Source: Polaromonas sp.
GTDB taxonomy: Bacteria > Pseudomonadota > Gammaproteobacteria > Burkholderiales > Burkholderiaceae_C
Assembly (NCBI GenBank): GCA_013297865.1
Contig: JAAFIP010000010.1
Location: 1 to 64,000 of the forward strand
Direction of reading: 5' to 3'
DNA: 64,000 nucleotides
Below the pieces are notes generated by a model that ran no database searches, was not told the origin of the DNA, and saw only the letters and a program-made list of their open reading frames with translations. Shown piece by piece: positions 7,925 through 15,941 of this stretch (positions within the stretch are counted from its first letter, which is position 1; each line of letters begins with the position of its first letter). A program made the translations under genes and the position numbers.

Positions 7925-10333
7925 ATGCCCTCAGACACCACCGCACCGCCCACCTCGCTGCTTCAACGCTTGTTGTCTCCACCTTGGCCCATGCGCATAG
8001 TCAAAGCGCTGGCTGCTGCATTGGCCCTGGGTGTGGTGGCATTGGGCGTGGCCACGCTGGTGGTCTACCCGCAGTTGCCCGATCTGGACACGCTAACCCA
8101 TTACCAGCCCAAGCAGCCCCTGCGCGTGTTCACCTCCGACGGTGTGCAGATAGGGGGCTTTGGCAGCGAGCGGCGCGTGTACCAGCGCATCGACCAGATC
8201 CCCAAGCTCATGAAAGACAGCCTGGTCGCCATCGAAGACGCGCGATTTTACGAGCACCGCGGCGTCGACCCCATCAGTGTGGTGCGGGCGGTGGTGTCGG
8301 TGGTCTCTGGCGGCACGGTGCGCCGCATCCAGGGCGGCTCCACCATCACGCAGCAGGTGGCGCGCACCTTTTTGCTCAACCGCGAGCGCACATTCTCACG
8401 CAAGTTCAAGGAAGCGCTGCTGTCGCTGCGCATTGAGTCGCAGCTCAGCAAGGACCAGGTGCTGGAGCTGTACATGAACGAGATTTACCTGGGATCGCGC
8501 GCCTATGGTTTTGAAGCAGCAGCGCAAACCTATTTTGGCAAAACCCTCGCTGCGCTCAGCCCCGCTGAATGCGCCATGCTGGCGGGCCTGCCGCAAAACC
8601 CGCAGCATGCAAACCCCTTGAGCAATCTGGAGCGTGCACAAGCACGCCAGCGCATTGTGCTGGCCAGCATGTTCAGGCAAGGCGTGATCAACGAGGCGCA
8701 GTACGAAGCAGCCAAGGCAGAGCAACTCGTCATACGCAAATCCAACACCAAAGAACTGCATGCCGAGTTTGTGGCCGAGGCCGCCCGCCAGCAGGTGTTT
8801 GCCCAGTTTGGTGAGAAGGCCTACACCCAGGGCTTTGACGTGGTCACCACCCTGGTGGCCGCAGAACAGCAAGCCGCCTACCAGGCCCTGCGCCGCACGT
8901 TGATTGAGCATGCGCAGCGCCAGCCCTGGCGCGGCCCCCAAGGCAACGAAACCCTGCCTGCCCAGCTGGCAGACGACGACCCAGCCATCGCCCAAGCGCT
9001 GAGCGATATTGATGACGACGAAGACCTGCGCGCCGCCATCGTCACTGCAGCCAGCCCCAGCGCGGTCACCGCAGTGTTGGCATCGGGCGAGGTCATCAAG
9101 ATTGACAAAGCTGGCCTGCGTTTGGTGCAGACCGGCCTGGGGCCCAAGGCGAGCAAGGCGCTGGCGATTGGGCGCGGCTCCATCGTGCGGGTGCTGCAGC
9201 AAGGCAAGGGCTGGCTGTTGACACAATGGCCTCAAGCCGAAGGGGCCATGGTGGCGCTGAACCCTGCTACCGGCGAAGTGCGCGCCCTGGTGGGCGGCTT
9301 TGACTTCGTGCAAAACGAGTTTAACCATGCCACGCAGGGCTGGCGTCAGCCCGGCTCCAGCTTCAAGCCCTTCATCTACGCCGCTGCGCTGGACCACGGT
9401 GTAATGCCAGAGACCCTGGTTAACGACATGCCGCTCGCCAATGTGGGCAACTGGGACCCGGGCAACTCTGACGGCAGCACCGATGGCCCCATCAGTGTGC
9501 ACGAGGCACTGGCGCGCTCCAAAAACCTGGTCACGATCCGGCTGGTGCAGCTGCTGGGCGCACCGGCGATGCGCGAGTGGACGGCCCGCTTTGGCTTTGA
9601 TATCAAGCGCCAGCCCGATAACCTGACCCTGGCCCTGGGCACCGGCGCCACCACGCCGCTACAGCTGGCCAGCGCCTACGGCGTGCTGGCCAACGGCGGC
9701 TACCTGCTGCCCGCCACGCTGATCCGCAGCGTGACCGACAGCAAAGGCCAGGTCATTTTCAAAGCCCCCAGCTACGCACCCAACGAAAGCCTGCGCGTCA
9801 TCAGCGAGCGCAACGCCTTTATCACCAACACCATGCTGCAGGAAGTCACCCGCTCAGGCACCGCCGCCCGCGCCCAGGCTACGCTCAAGCGCCCCGACCT
9901 CTACGGCAAAACAGGCACCACCAATGACGTGGTGGACGCCTGGTTTGCAGGCTTTCAGCCCGGCCTGGTGGCTGTGGTGTGGCTGGGCTACGATACCCCA
10001 CGCAGCCTGGGCAGCCATGCCTCGGGCGCATCGCTGGCCCTGCCCGCGTGGATTGAGTTCATGGCCAATGCGCTGAAGAATGTGCCCGTCAAAGAGCTGG
10101 CTGCGCCCGCTGACGTGATCAAAATAGACGGCAACTGGCGCTACAGCGACTGGGCACTGGGCGGAGGCATCATCAGCCTGGGCCTGGACGACCAGCCCGT
10201 CGGACCGACGTTGATTGCGCAGCCTCCTGCTTTGCAATCTACATCCCCGCTTCCACCCTCCCCCACAGCACCCTCTGCGCCGCAGTCTTCATCGCCAACC
10301 ATCGCAATACCTCTGCCATCACCTGCACAGTAA
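7925..10333 (+). CDS. mrcA: Penicillin-binding protein 1A, bifunctional
   Basis: This 802-residue inner-membrane protein polymerises and cross-links peptidoglycan. After a short cytoplasmic part there is one membrane span (about residues 27-48). The glycosyltransferase domain follows, with EDARFYEHRGVD and GGSTITQQ near residue 137. An acidic, OB-like linker region (about 330-440) is typical of PBP1A. The transpeptidase has PGSSFKPF near 478 (catalytic Ser in SxxK), SKN, and KTGTT near 662. The C-terminus ends in a proline/serine-rich tail. It converges on plsC. Length and domain order match the family well. Confidence 0.95.
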   Translation: MPSDTTAPPTSLLQRLLSPPWPMRIVKALAAALALGVVALGVATLVVYPQLPDLDTLTHYQPKQPLRVFTSDGVQIGGFGSERRVYQRIDQIPKLMKDSLVAIEDARFYEHRGVDPISVVRAVVSVVSGGTVRRIQGGSTITQQVARTFLLNRERTFSRKFKEALLSLRIESQLSKDQVLELYMNEIYLGSRAYGFEAAAQTYFGKTLAALSPAECAMLAGLPQNPQHANPLSNLERAQARQRIVLASMFRQGVINEAQYEAAKAEQLVIRKSNTKELHAEFVAEAARQQVFAQFGEKAYTQGFDVVTTLVAAEQQAAYQALRRTLIEHAQRQPWRGPQGNETLPAQLADDDPAIAQALSDIDDDEDLRAAIVTAASPSAVTAVLASGEVIKIDKAGLRLVQTGLGPKASKALAIGRGSIVRVLQQGKGWLLTQWPQAEGAMVALNPATGEVRALVGGFDFVQNEFNHATQGWRQPGSSFKPFIYAAALDHGVMPETLVNDMPLANVGNWDPGNSDGSTDGPISVHEALARSKNLVTIRLVQLLGAPAMREWTARFGFDIKRQPDNLTLALGTGATTPLQLASAYGVLANGGYLLPATLIRSVTDSKGQVIFKAPSYAPNESLRVISERNAFITNTMLQEVTRSGTAARAQATLKRPDLYGKTGTTNDVVDAWFAGFQPGLVAVVWLGYDTPRSLGSHASGASLALPAWIEFMANALKNVPVKELAAPADVIKIDGNWRYSDWALGGGIISLGLDDQPVGPTLIAQPPALQSTSPLPPSPTAPSAPQSSSPTIAIPLPSPAQ

Positions 10334-10373
10334 GCGCGTTGTCTCGCGCCAGCATCGACAGTGCAGCCAAGCC

Positions 10374-11156
10374 TCAGCCGCGTGACAGCGCCTGCGTCAC
10401 CGTAGCCTGCAGATCGGCAGCCCAGGCCCGGCGGTCGCGCTGCCCTGCGTGCTGCAGCTCGGTGAAACACACCATGGCCTGCACGCTGGGCGAGGACAGC
10501 AGCCGCCACACCGAGGTGAGCAGGGTGTCATCGTCTACATAGGCGGGTGTAAGGCTCAACTGGCCAGTGGCAGGGTCTTGGTAGCGCAGCGCCACGGCCT
10601 GCACCGGCGCGTGGGCTGAGATGGCCGCCTGGATCAGGTTAGCATGAAATGGCAACACCACCGAGCCGTCGCTGGTGGTGCCTTCAGGAAACACCGCGAT
10701 GATGCTGGTGACCTGGCTGTTGGCTGAGGCGTCCACATCGGCATGCAAAGCTTCGGCAATATGGTGCACCACGCGCAGCGCGTCGCGGCGCGAGGCGCGT
10801 TCGATGTACAGCGTGCCTGCATTGGTAGCCAGCCAGCCGATCAGCGGCCAGCGCTTGATCTCAGCCTTGGAGACAAAGCGCACCGGCTGCACCGCCAGCA
10901 TGACCAGAATGTCGAGCCAGGAGATATGGTTGGCCACCACCAGCAGCGGCCCGCTGGTGACGGGGCTGCCCTGTGTGCGCAGGTCTACCTTGAGGATGCG
11001 CAAAAACCGCTGCGCCCACTGGGCCACATGCTGCGCGTTGCTTTGCGGTGTGCTGGGGCTAAAGCGCGTGGCAATGGTGTACATGCCATGCAGCAGATGT
11101 GCCACGCAGCGCAGCGCGATCAGCACTGCGCGCAATTGGATCAGCAATCGTTGCAT
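10374..11156 (-). CDS. plsC: 1-acyl-sn-glycerol-3-phosphate acyltransferase
   Basis: The 260-residue protein carries the two diagnostic acyltransferase motifs: NHISWLD at residues 76-82 (catalytic HxxxxD) and FPEGTT at 156-161 (substrate phosphate binding). It transfers a fatty acyl group to the sn-2 position of lysophosphatidic acid at the inner membrane, giving phosphatidic acid. A hydrophobic N-terminal stretch (about residues 5-30) anchors it. It follows the pyrimidine operon on the same strand, but a 149 bp gap with an RF1 repeat separates them, so co-transcription is uncertain. It converges on mrcA with a 40 bp gap. Confidence 0.92.
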   Translation of the reverse strand: MQRLLIQLRAVLIALRCVAHLLHGMYTIATRFSPSTPQSNAQHVAQWAQRFLRILKVDLRTQGSPVTSGPLLVVANHISWLDILVMLAVQPVRFVSKAEIKRWPLIGWLATNAGTLYIERASRRDALRVVHHIAEALHADVDASANSQVTSIIAVFPEGTTSDGSVVLPFHANLIQAAISAHAPVQAVALRYQDPATGQLSLTPAYVDDDTLLTSVWRLLSSPSVQAMVCFTELQHAGQRDRRAWAADLQATVTQALSRG

Positions 11157-11180
11157 TTTTTAGAGGTAAATCGGGCTGTA

Positions 11181-11220
11181 GGCCAATAGAATATCGCGGG
11201 AGCAGCTATAAAATTAATAG
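11181..11220 (-). repeat. RF1 dispersed repeat, copy 2
   Basis: GGCCAATAGAATATCGCGGG and AGCAGCTAT are present in inverse orientation, followed by an imperfect CTAT/ATAG hairpin. It lies between pyrC' and plsC. Confidence 0.85.
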
Positions 11221-11305
11221 TAATTGACTATACCAAAAATCTCTGCGGTGCGTGCGCTGTAACCAGCCAGGGCCTGCAAAGCCCATGCGCCCTTATGCTG
11301 TGAGC

Positions 11306-12631
11306 TCATGCTTTGAACTCATAGGCCACATGCCCCGACACCACCGTACAGCGCACCTGGCCCTGCATCTGCATGCCGCCCATGTCGTGCGCAAACGGCG
11401 TGTGCTTGCCTTGGCTGGTCAGCACATCGCTGCCCACGCTCCACTGCACCTGGGGGTCAAACACACACACATCGGCCACACCGCCAGCCACCAGCTGGCC
11501 CAGGCTCGCCTGAAGCGTGCCCAGCGACGCGCCCAGCACTTTGGCAGGCTGGCTGGTGACACATGCCAGCGTTTGCGCCAGGCTATGGCCCCGGGCCTCG
11601 CCCCACTTGAGCGCCAGGCCCAGCAGCAGCTCCAGGCCGGTGGCGCCTGGCTCGGCCTCGGCAAAGGGCAGGTTTTTGGCATCGGCTTCGACAGGGTTGT
11701 GGTCGCTGACCAGGGCGTCGATGGTGCCGTCGGCCAGCGCGGCCTGCAGAGCGTCGCGGTCGCGCTGCTGGCGCAGTGGCGGGCTCAGGCGGGCGCGGCT
11801 GTCAAAGTAGCCGATATCGCTTTCGGTCAGATGCAGTGAGTTGATGCTGACATCGCAGCTCACTTGCAGGCCCTCGGCCTTGGCGGCGCGCACCAGCTCC
11901 ACGCCCTGGGCGCTGCTGATGCGGCACAGATGCACGCGCGGGCCAGACGCCTTGCCGCCCAGTGCGCGCATCAGCTCAAAAATGGTGTGCAGCGCAATTG
12001 TCTCGGCTGCCACAGGCACGCCGGCCAGGCCCAGCCGCGTGGCCAGCGCGCCGCTGGCGGCCACGCCCTTGCCCAGGTACAGCTCCTGCGGGCGCAGCCA
12101 GACGGTGTAGCCAAAAGTGGCGGCATATTGCATGGCGCGCTGCAGCACCTGGGTGTTGGCCAGCGGCACCTCGGCTTGGCCAAAGCCCACGCAGCCCGCC
12201 TCGGTCAGCTCGGCCATTTCGGTCAACACCTCGCCCTGCAGGCTGCGCGTCAGCGCACCCAAGGGGAACACGCGCGACTGGTGCAGCTTTTCAGCGCGAA
12301 ACTTCAGCATCTCCACCAGGCCCGGCTCGTCCAGCACGGGGTCGGTGTCGGGCGGGCAGACCAGGGAGGTGACGCCGCCTGCCACCGCCGCGCCCAGCTC
12401 GCTCTCGAGCATGCCTTCGTGCTCATAGCCGGGCTCGCGCAGGCGGGCGCACAGGTCGATCAAGCCGGGGGCAACGATGCAGCCTGCAGCTTGGATGGTT
12501 TTGCTGGGCGCAAAGTCGGCAGGAATGTTTTGGATAGCCAAGATGCGACCCGCCGCAATGGCCACATCACACACCTGGTCGAAACCGCTGGCCGGGTTGA
12601 TGACACGGCCGCCTTGGATCAGTATTTTCAT
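11306..12631 (-). CDS. pyrC': Dihydroorotase-like protein PyrC' lacking metal ligands
   Basis: The 441-residue protein has the amidohydrolase fold of dihydroorotase: GLIDL near residue 56, LREPGYEHEG after it and a C-terminal composite beta-domain. The metal-binding HxH that should follow GLID is replaced by C61-A-R63. The usual CH-S motif reads LCRISS, and the usual TDHAPH reads SDHNPV. It is therefore unlikely to be catalytic. In Pseudomonas such PyrC' proteins are structural partners of aspartate transcarbamoylase, and pyrB lies immediately upstream here (31 bp gap). A frame extends to 12685 but would overlap pyrB; ATG 12631 fits the family N-terminus. An active dihydroorotase should exist elsewhere in the genome. 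Confidence 0.92.
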   Translation of the reverse strand: MKILIQGGRVINPASGFDQVCDVAIAAGRILAIQNIPADFAPSKTIQAAGCIVAPGLIDLCARLREPGYEHEGMLESELGAAVAGGVTSLVCPPDTDPVLDEPGLVEMLKFRAEKLHQSRVFPLGALTRSLQGEVLTEMAELTEAGCVGFGQAEVPLANTQVLQRAMQYAATFGYTVWLRPQELYLGKGVAASGALATRLGLAGVPVAAETIALHTIFELMRALGGKASGPRVHLCRISSAQGVELVRAAKAEGLQVSCDVSINSLHLTESDIGYFDSRARLSPPLRQQRDRDALQAALADGTIDALVSDHNPVEADAKNLPFAEAEPGATGLELLLGLALKWGEARGHSLAQTLACVTSQPAKVLGASLGTLQASLGQLVAGGVADVCVFDPQVQWSVGSDVLTSQGKHTPFAHDMGGMQMQGQVRCTVVSGHVAYEFKA

Positions 12632-12662
12632 TCTTGTAGTGTCCTCAATGTACGCTTGAAAT

Positions 12663-13625
12663 TTATGCTTCGTTCCCAGCCACAATGCTCATCACCGCCA
12701 TGCGCACCGCGATGCCAAAAGTCACCTGGGGCAGGATCACGCTTTGCTTGCCGTCCACCACATCAGAAGCAATCTCCACACCCCGGTTGATCGGGCCGGG
12801 GTGCATGACGATGGCGTCGGGCTTGGCCAGGCGCAGCTTCTCGGGCGTGAGGCCAAAGCTTTTGAAAAACTCCTGGCTCGAAGGCAGCAGCGCGCCGCTC
12901 ATTCGCTCGTTTTGCAGGCGCAGCATGATGACCACGTCAGCATCCTTGATGCCCTCTTCCAGCGTGTGGCATACGCGCACACCCATTTGGCTGAGGTCGC
13001 CAGGCACCAGGGTTTTGGGACCTACCGCGCGCACTTCGGCGCAGCCCAGGGTGGTCAGCGCGTGGATATCCGAGCGGGCCACGCGGGAGTGCAGCACATC
13101 ACCGACGATGGCCACCGTGAGGTTGGAAAAATCGCCTTTGTAATGGCGGATGGTGTACATGTCCAGCAGGCCCTGCGTAGGGTGGGCGTGGCGGCCATCG
13201 CCTGCGTTGACCACATGTACATGCGGCGCGACATGCTGGGCGATCAAATAGGGCGCGCCCGACTCGCTGTGGCGCACCACAAAAATATCAGCAGCCATGG
13301 CGCTCAGGTTGGCAATCGTGTCCAGCAGGGACTCGCCCTTGCTGGCGGATGAGCGGGCGATGTCCAGGTTGATCACGTCAGCTGACAGGCGCGTGGCTGC
13401 GATCTCAAAGGTAGTGCGGGTGCGCGTGGAGTTTTCAAAGAACAGGTTGAACACACTCTTGCCGCGCAGCAAAGGCACTTTTTTCACTTCACGGTCGCTC
13501 ACGCTCACAAAGTTGGCGGCGGTATCCAGGATGTGGGTCAGAATGGCTTTGGGCAGACCTTCGGTAGACAGCAGGTGGATCAGTTCACCGTTTTTGTTGA
13601 GCTGCGGGTTGCGTTTGTAGAGCAT
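12663..13625 (-). CDS. pyrB: Aspartate carbamoyltransferase catalytic subunit
   Basis: This 320-residue enzyme makes N-carbamoyl-L-aspartate from carbamoyl phosphate and aspartate, the committed step of pyrimidine synthesis. The carbamoyl-phosphate loop FENSTRTR is at residues 63-70. [14 protein letters not shown] and the HPTQGLLD motif follow in the expected order, and [12 protein letters not shown] lies near the C-terminus. Length is normal for the family. It sits between pyrR (27 bp upstream) and pyrC' (31 bp downstream), so the product probably assembles with PyrC'. Confidence 0.96.
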   Translation of the reverse strand: MLYKRNPQLNKNGELIHLLSTEGLPKAILTHILDTAANFVSVSDREVKKVPLLRGKSVFNLFFENSTRTRTTFEIAATRLSADVINLDIARSSASKGESLLDTIANLSAMAADIFVVRHSESGAPYLIAQHVAPHVHVVNAGDGRHAHPTQGLLDMYTIRHYKGDFSNLTVAIVGDVLHSRVARSDIHALTTLGCAEVRAVGPKTLVPGDLSQMGVRVCHTLEEGIKDADVVIMLRLQNERMSGALLPSSQEFFKSFGLTPEKLRLAKPDAIVMHPGPINRGVEIASDVVDGKQSVILPQVTFGIAVRMAVMSIVAGNEA

Positions 13626-13652
13626 TGTGGTGTGCCTCTTTTGTTGTGTGTT

Positions 13653-14159
13653 TTAGGGTTTGGCGCTGCTGTGCACCTGAAAGCTCAGCGTACCGTCGTC
13701 GCTGCGCGCCAGGGCCAATTGCTGCTCTGGCGGCAGTGCCACGCGGGCCGCAGCAAAGCTGGCCTCGATCGGCAGCTGCCTGCCACCGCGGTCTACCAGC
13801 ACGGCCAGCTGCACCTTGGCCGGGCGGCCAAAGTCAAACAGCTCGTTGAGCACCGCGCGGATGGTGCGCCCGGTGTAGAGCACGTCGTCCAGCAAGATGA
13901 TGTCGGCCCCGTTCACATCAAACGGAATCTGCGTCTGCGCGCTGCTGGCCAGGCCGCGCTGGGCAAAGTCATCGCGGTGCATGGCAGACGAGATCACGCC
14001 AGGTTTACCCGGCAGGCCAAGATCTTTGTGCAGCGCCTGCGCCAGCCACGCGCCGCCCGAGGTGATGCCCACCAGTTGGGTGTTGGCACTGCGCAAACTG
14101 CGCACGCCCTTCAGTAGCTCCGTATACAAAGCCGGCGCATTGAGCATTAACGCACTCAT
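13653..14159 (-). CDS. pyrR: PyrR bifunctional regulator/uracil phosphoribosyltransferase
   Basis: The 168-residue protein has the type I phosphoribosyltransferase PRPP loop, IILLDDVLYTGRT at about residues 87-99, and the PyrR-like HRDDF segment near 61. Members bind pyr mRNA or act as uracil phosphoribosyltransferases; the RNA-binding role in Gram-negative species is less established. The start at 14159 overlaps the ruvX stop codon by four bases (ATGA) and has AAGGGA upstream. The frame stays open to 14390, but that part is the ruvX sequence read in another frame. It is followed by pyrB. Confidence 0.92.
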   Translation of the reverse strand: MSALMLNAPALYTELLKGVRSLRSANTQLVGITSGGAWLAQALHKDLGLPGKPGVISSAMHRDDFAQRGLASSAQTQIPFDVNGADIILLDDVLYTGRTIRAVLNELFDFGRPAKVQLAVLVDRGGRQLPIEASFAAARVALPPEQQLALARSDDGTLSFQVHSSAKP

Positions 14160-14578
14160 GGAATGTCCCTTAAAAATTGTTCCAGGATGATACGCGCCGA
14201 TTCGGCGTCCAAATCTTTGGCGCCCTGGGCCGCGGCCTCTACGCTGCTGTAGCGTTCGTCCACCTCGTGCACCGGCAAATGAAAGCGGCCAGCCAGCTGG
14301 CGCGCAAAGCGCTGGGCACGCTGGGTCATGTCGTGGGCATTGCCATCGGGGTGGCGCGGCACGCCCACCACCAGTGCGTCGGGCTGCCATTGCTGGATCA
14401 GCTGGGCTATCGGCGCAAAGCGCGCGTCGCCTTCGGCGTGGATGGTTTTCAGCGCCTGCGCCGAGCGGGTCAGGCGGTTGCCCACTGCCGTGCCTGTGCG
14501 GCGGGTGCCAAAGTCAAAGGCTAGAAAAGATTGGTGGGCGGCTGAAACCGATGTCGTCATGGCGGCCACCCCGCTCAT
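14156..14578 (-). CDS. ruvX: RuvX/YqgF Holliday-junction resolvase-like protein
   Basis: The 140-residue product has an RNase H-like fold with FDFGTRRTG near the N-terminus, VVGVPRHPDGNAHDMT in the middle and VDERYSSVEA near residue 110. These are the conserved YqgF positions. Family members take part in 16S rRNA 5' maturation and resemble RuvC nucleases. The start at 14578 overlaps the yqgE stop codon (ATGA), which implies translational coupling; further ATG codons at 14608 and 14560 are alternatives. The order yqgE-ruvX-pyrR-pyrB is common in proteobacteria. Confidence 0.92.
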   Translation of the reverse strand: MSGVAAMTTSVSAAHQSFLAFDFGTRRTGTAVGNRLTRSAQALKTIHAEGDARFAPIAQLIQQWQPDALVVGVPRHPDGNAHDMTQRAQRFARQLAGRFHLPVHEVDERYSSVEAAAQGAKDLDAESARIILEQFLRDIP

Positions 14579-15273
14579 GCGTGCCCCGCCTCGGGAGAGA
14601 TCATCCATTCCTGCAGGCCCAGCAGGCCCAGCGCCTTGGTGTAGCGCTGCTCTACGGGCGTATCAAAGATGACGCTGGCATCAGCGCCTACGGTGAGCCA
14701 GGCGTTCTCGGCCAATTCGCTCTCCAGCTGGCCTTCGCCCCAGGATGAGTAGCCCAGCGAGATCAGCACCTTGCGTGGCCCGGCGCCGCTGGACAGGGCT
14801 TCGAGCACGTCTTTGGAGGTGGTCATCTCCAGCCCGCCGGGGATCATCATGGACGAGGCGTAGAACGAGGGTTTGTCGTCAATCACCTGGTCGTCGCTGA
14901 CGGTGTCGCCCCCGGCGTTGATCACGGGCACGCTGCCATCATGGGGTGTCAGGGGCACGGCCTGCATGTCGGCAAAGGTGACGCTGCTGGCGGTCTGCTG
15001 TTCGTGCAGCACAAAGCCGCGTTCGGTATGCATGGGGCCGCCGTCGTACACGGGGGAGTTGGTCAGGTCTTCGCGGCGCAGCGGCAGGTCGACTTTGGCA
15101 AACAGGGTCGGCAGCTTGAGGTCGCTGGGTTTGTTGATGACTATGCCCAAAGCACCGCGCTCGGTGTGTTCGCACAGATAGACCACAGATTTGGCAAAAG
15201 TAGCATCCTCCATGCCGGGCATGGCGATCAGGAAGTGGTGGGTCAGGTTGATGGGGTGCTGCTCGGAAGCCAT
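14575..15273 (-). CDS. yqgE: YqgE/AlgH family protein
   Basis: The product is 232 residues, longer than the usual 185-200. The N-terminus NLTHHFLIAMPGMED is characteristic, followed by VVYLCEHTERGALGIVINKP and YDGGPMHTERGFVLH. The C-terminal part has LGYSSWGEGQLESELAENAW. The extra length lies in a central segment around DGSVPVINAGGDTVSDDQ. The biochemical function of the family is unknown; AlgH was linked to alginate regulation in Pseudomonas. It is the first gene of the yqgE-ruvX-pyrR-pyrB-pyrC' operon. Confidence 0.93.
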   Translation of the reverse strand: MASEQHPINLTHHFLIAMPGMEDATFAKSVVYLCEHTERGALGIVINKPSDLKLPTLFAKVDLPLRREDLTNSPVYDGGPMHTERGFVLHEQQTASSVTFADMQAVPLTPHDGSVPVINAGGDTVSDDQVIDDKPSFYASSMMIPGGLEMTTSKDVLEALSSGAGPRKVLISLGYSSWGEGQLESELAENAWLTVGADASVIFDTPVEQRYTKALGLLGLQEWMISPEAGHA

Positions 15274-15343
15274 ACCATGATTTTACGCGCTCGTTGGCTT
15301 GTAACAGTGTCTTGTGTGGGAGTTTCTTGTCACTATGATTTTT

Positions 15344-15380
15344 GTAGCTGCTCCCGCGGGTTTTTATTGGGCTGGAGGGC
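15344..15380 (+). repeat. RF1 dispersed repeat, copy 3 (diverged)
   Basis: TAGCTGCTCCCGCGGG is followed by TTTTATTGGGCTGG. The ATATTC part of the core is altered, so this is a decayed or variant copy. It lies 70 bases upstream of yqgE. Confidence 0.7.
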
Positions 15381-15500
15381 TATTTAGCTTATAAAAAGAG
15401 CTGGTTTTGCGGTTTGTCACTGCTTGGATAGGGTGTGGGTTGACTTAGCGTTGATTGCTTAGCCAGTGTGGCTGCGGGCGACAAAGCGTATGCCAAACGC

Positions 15501-15680
15501 CCTCATACTGGAGTACCAGAAATCGGTCGTTCGGCACACGCTTTATCGCCTTCACACACGGTAGCGCACTACCGGTATTGAACACAAAGACAGCCCGGCG
15601 ACTACGGGTAGCGCTCTACCATTTTTGCTGCACGGCTGGGGCTGTCTTGCCCGGCCGATTTCTGGTACCCCAGTATGAGG
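15501..15680. repeat. 180 bp cruciform-forming element
   Basis: The arms 15501-15526 and 15655-15680 are 26-base inverted copies with one mismatch. Inside, GACAGCCC (15589-15596) pairs with GGGCTGTC (15639-15646), and two small hairpins of the form GGTAG-CGCN-CTACC occur at 15560-15573 and 15607-15620. It fills the middle of the 668 bp gene-free stretch before phrB. No coding sequence is supported here. Confidence 0.8.
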
Positions 15681-15787
15681 ACGGGCAAGATAGACCCAGT
15701 CGGGCGTACACAAACCCCTGTGAACTACTCTCATGCTCAAAACGGTTTCACCGGCGTACCAAGCAGATGTCTCAGTTTTCTGCCCAG

Positions 15788-15871
15788 GGCTCTTGGCTCT
15801 TGGCTCTTGGCTCTTGGCTCACGGCTCTTGGCTCTTGGCTCACGGCTCTTGGCTCACGGCTGACAGCTCAC
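15788..15871. repeat. 7 bp tandem repeat array
   Basis: Twelve consecutive heptamers occur: mostly GGCTCTT, with GGCTCAC at units 5, 8 and 10 and degenerate units at the end (GGCTGAC, AGCTCAC). The array ends 70 bases before phrB. Such arrays vary in copy number by slippage. No protein is likely encoded. Confidence 0.9.
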
Positions 15872-15941
15872 AATCCCCAATCCCCGAGCAAGTATTGAAA
15901 ATACGGCACACTAGTAGGTACTACTTACATACTCCTGCAAC

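Noticed and set aside
15788-15871. CRISPR array
   Set aside because: The seven-base units are directly adjacent without spacers, and no cas genes are present.
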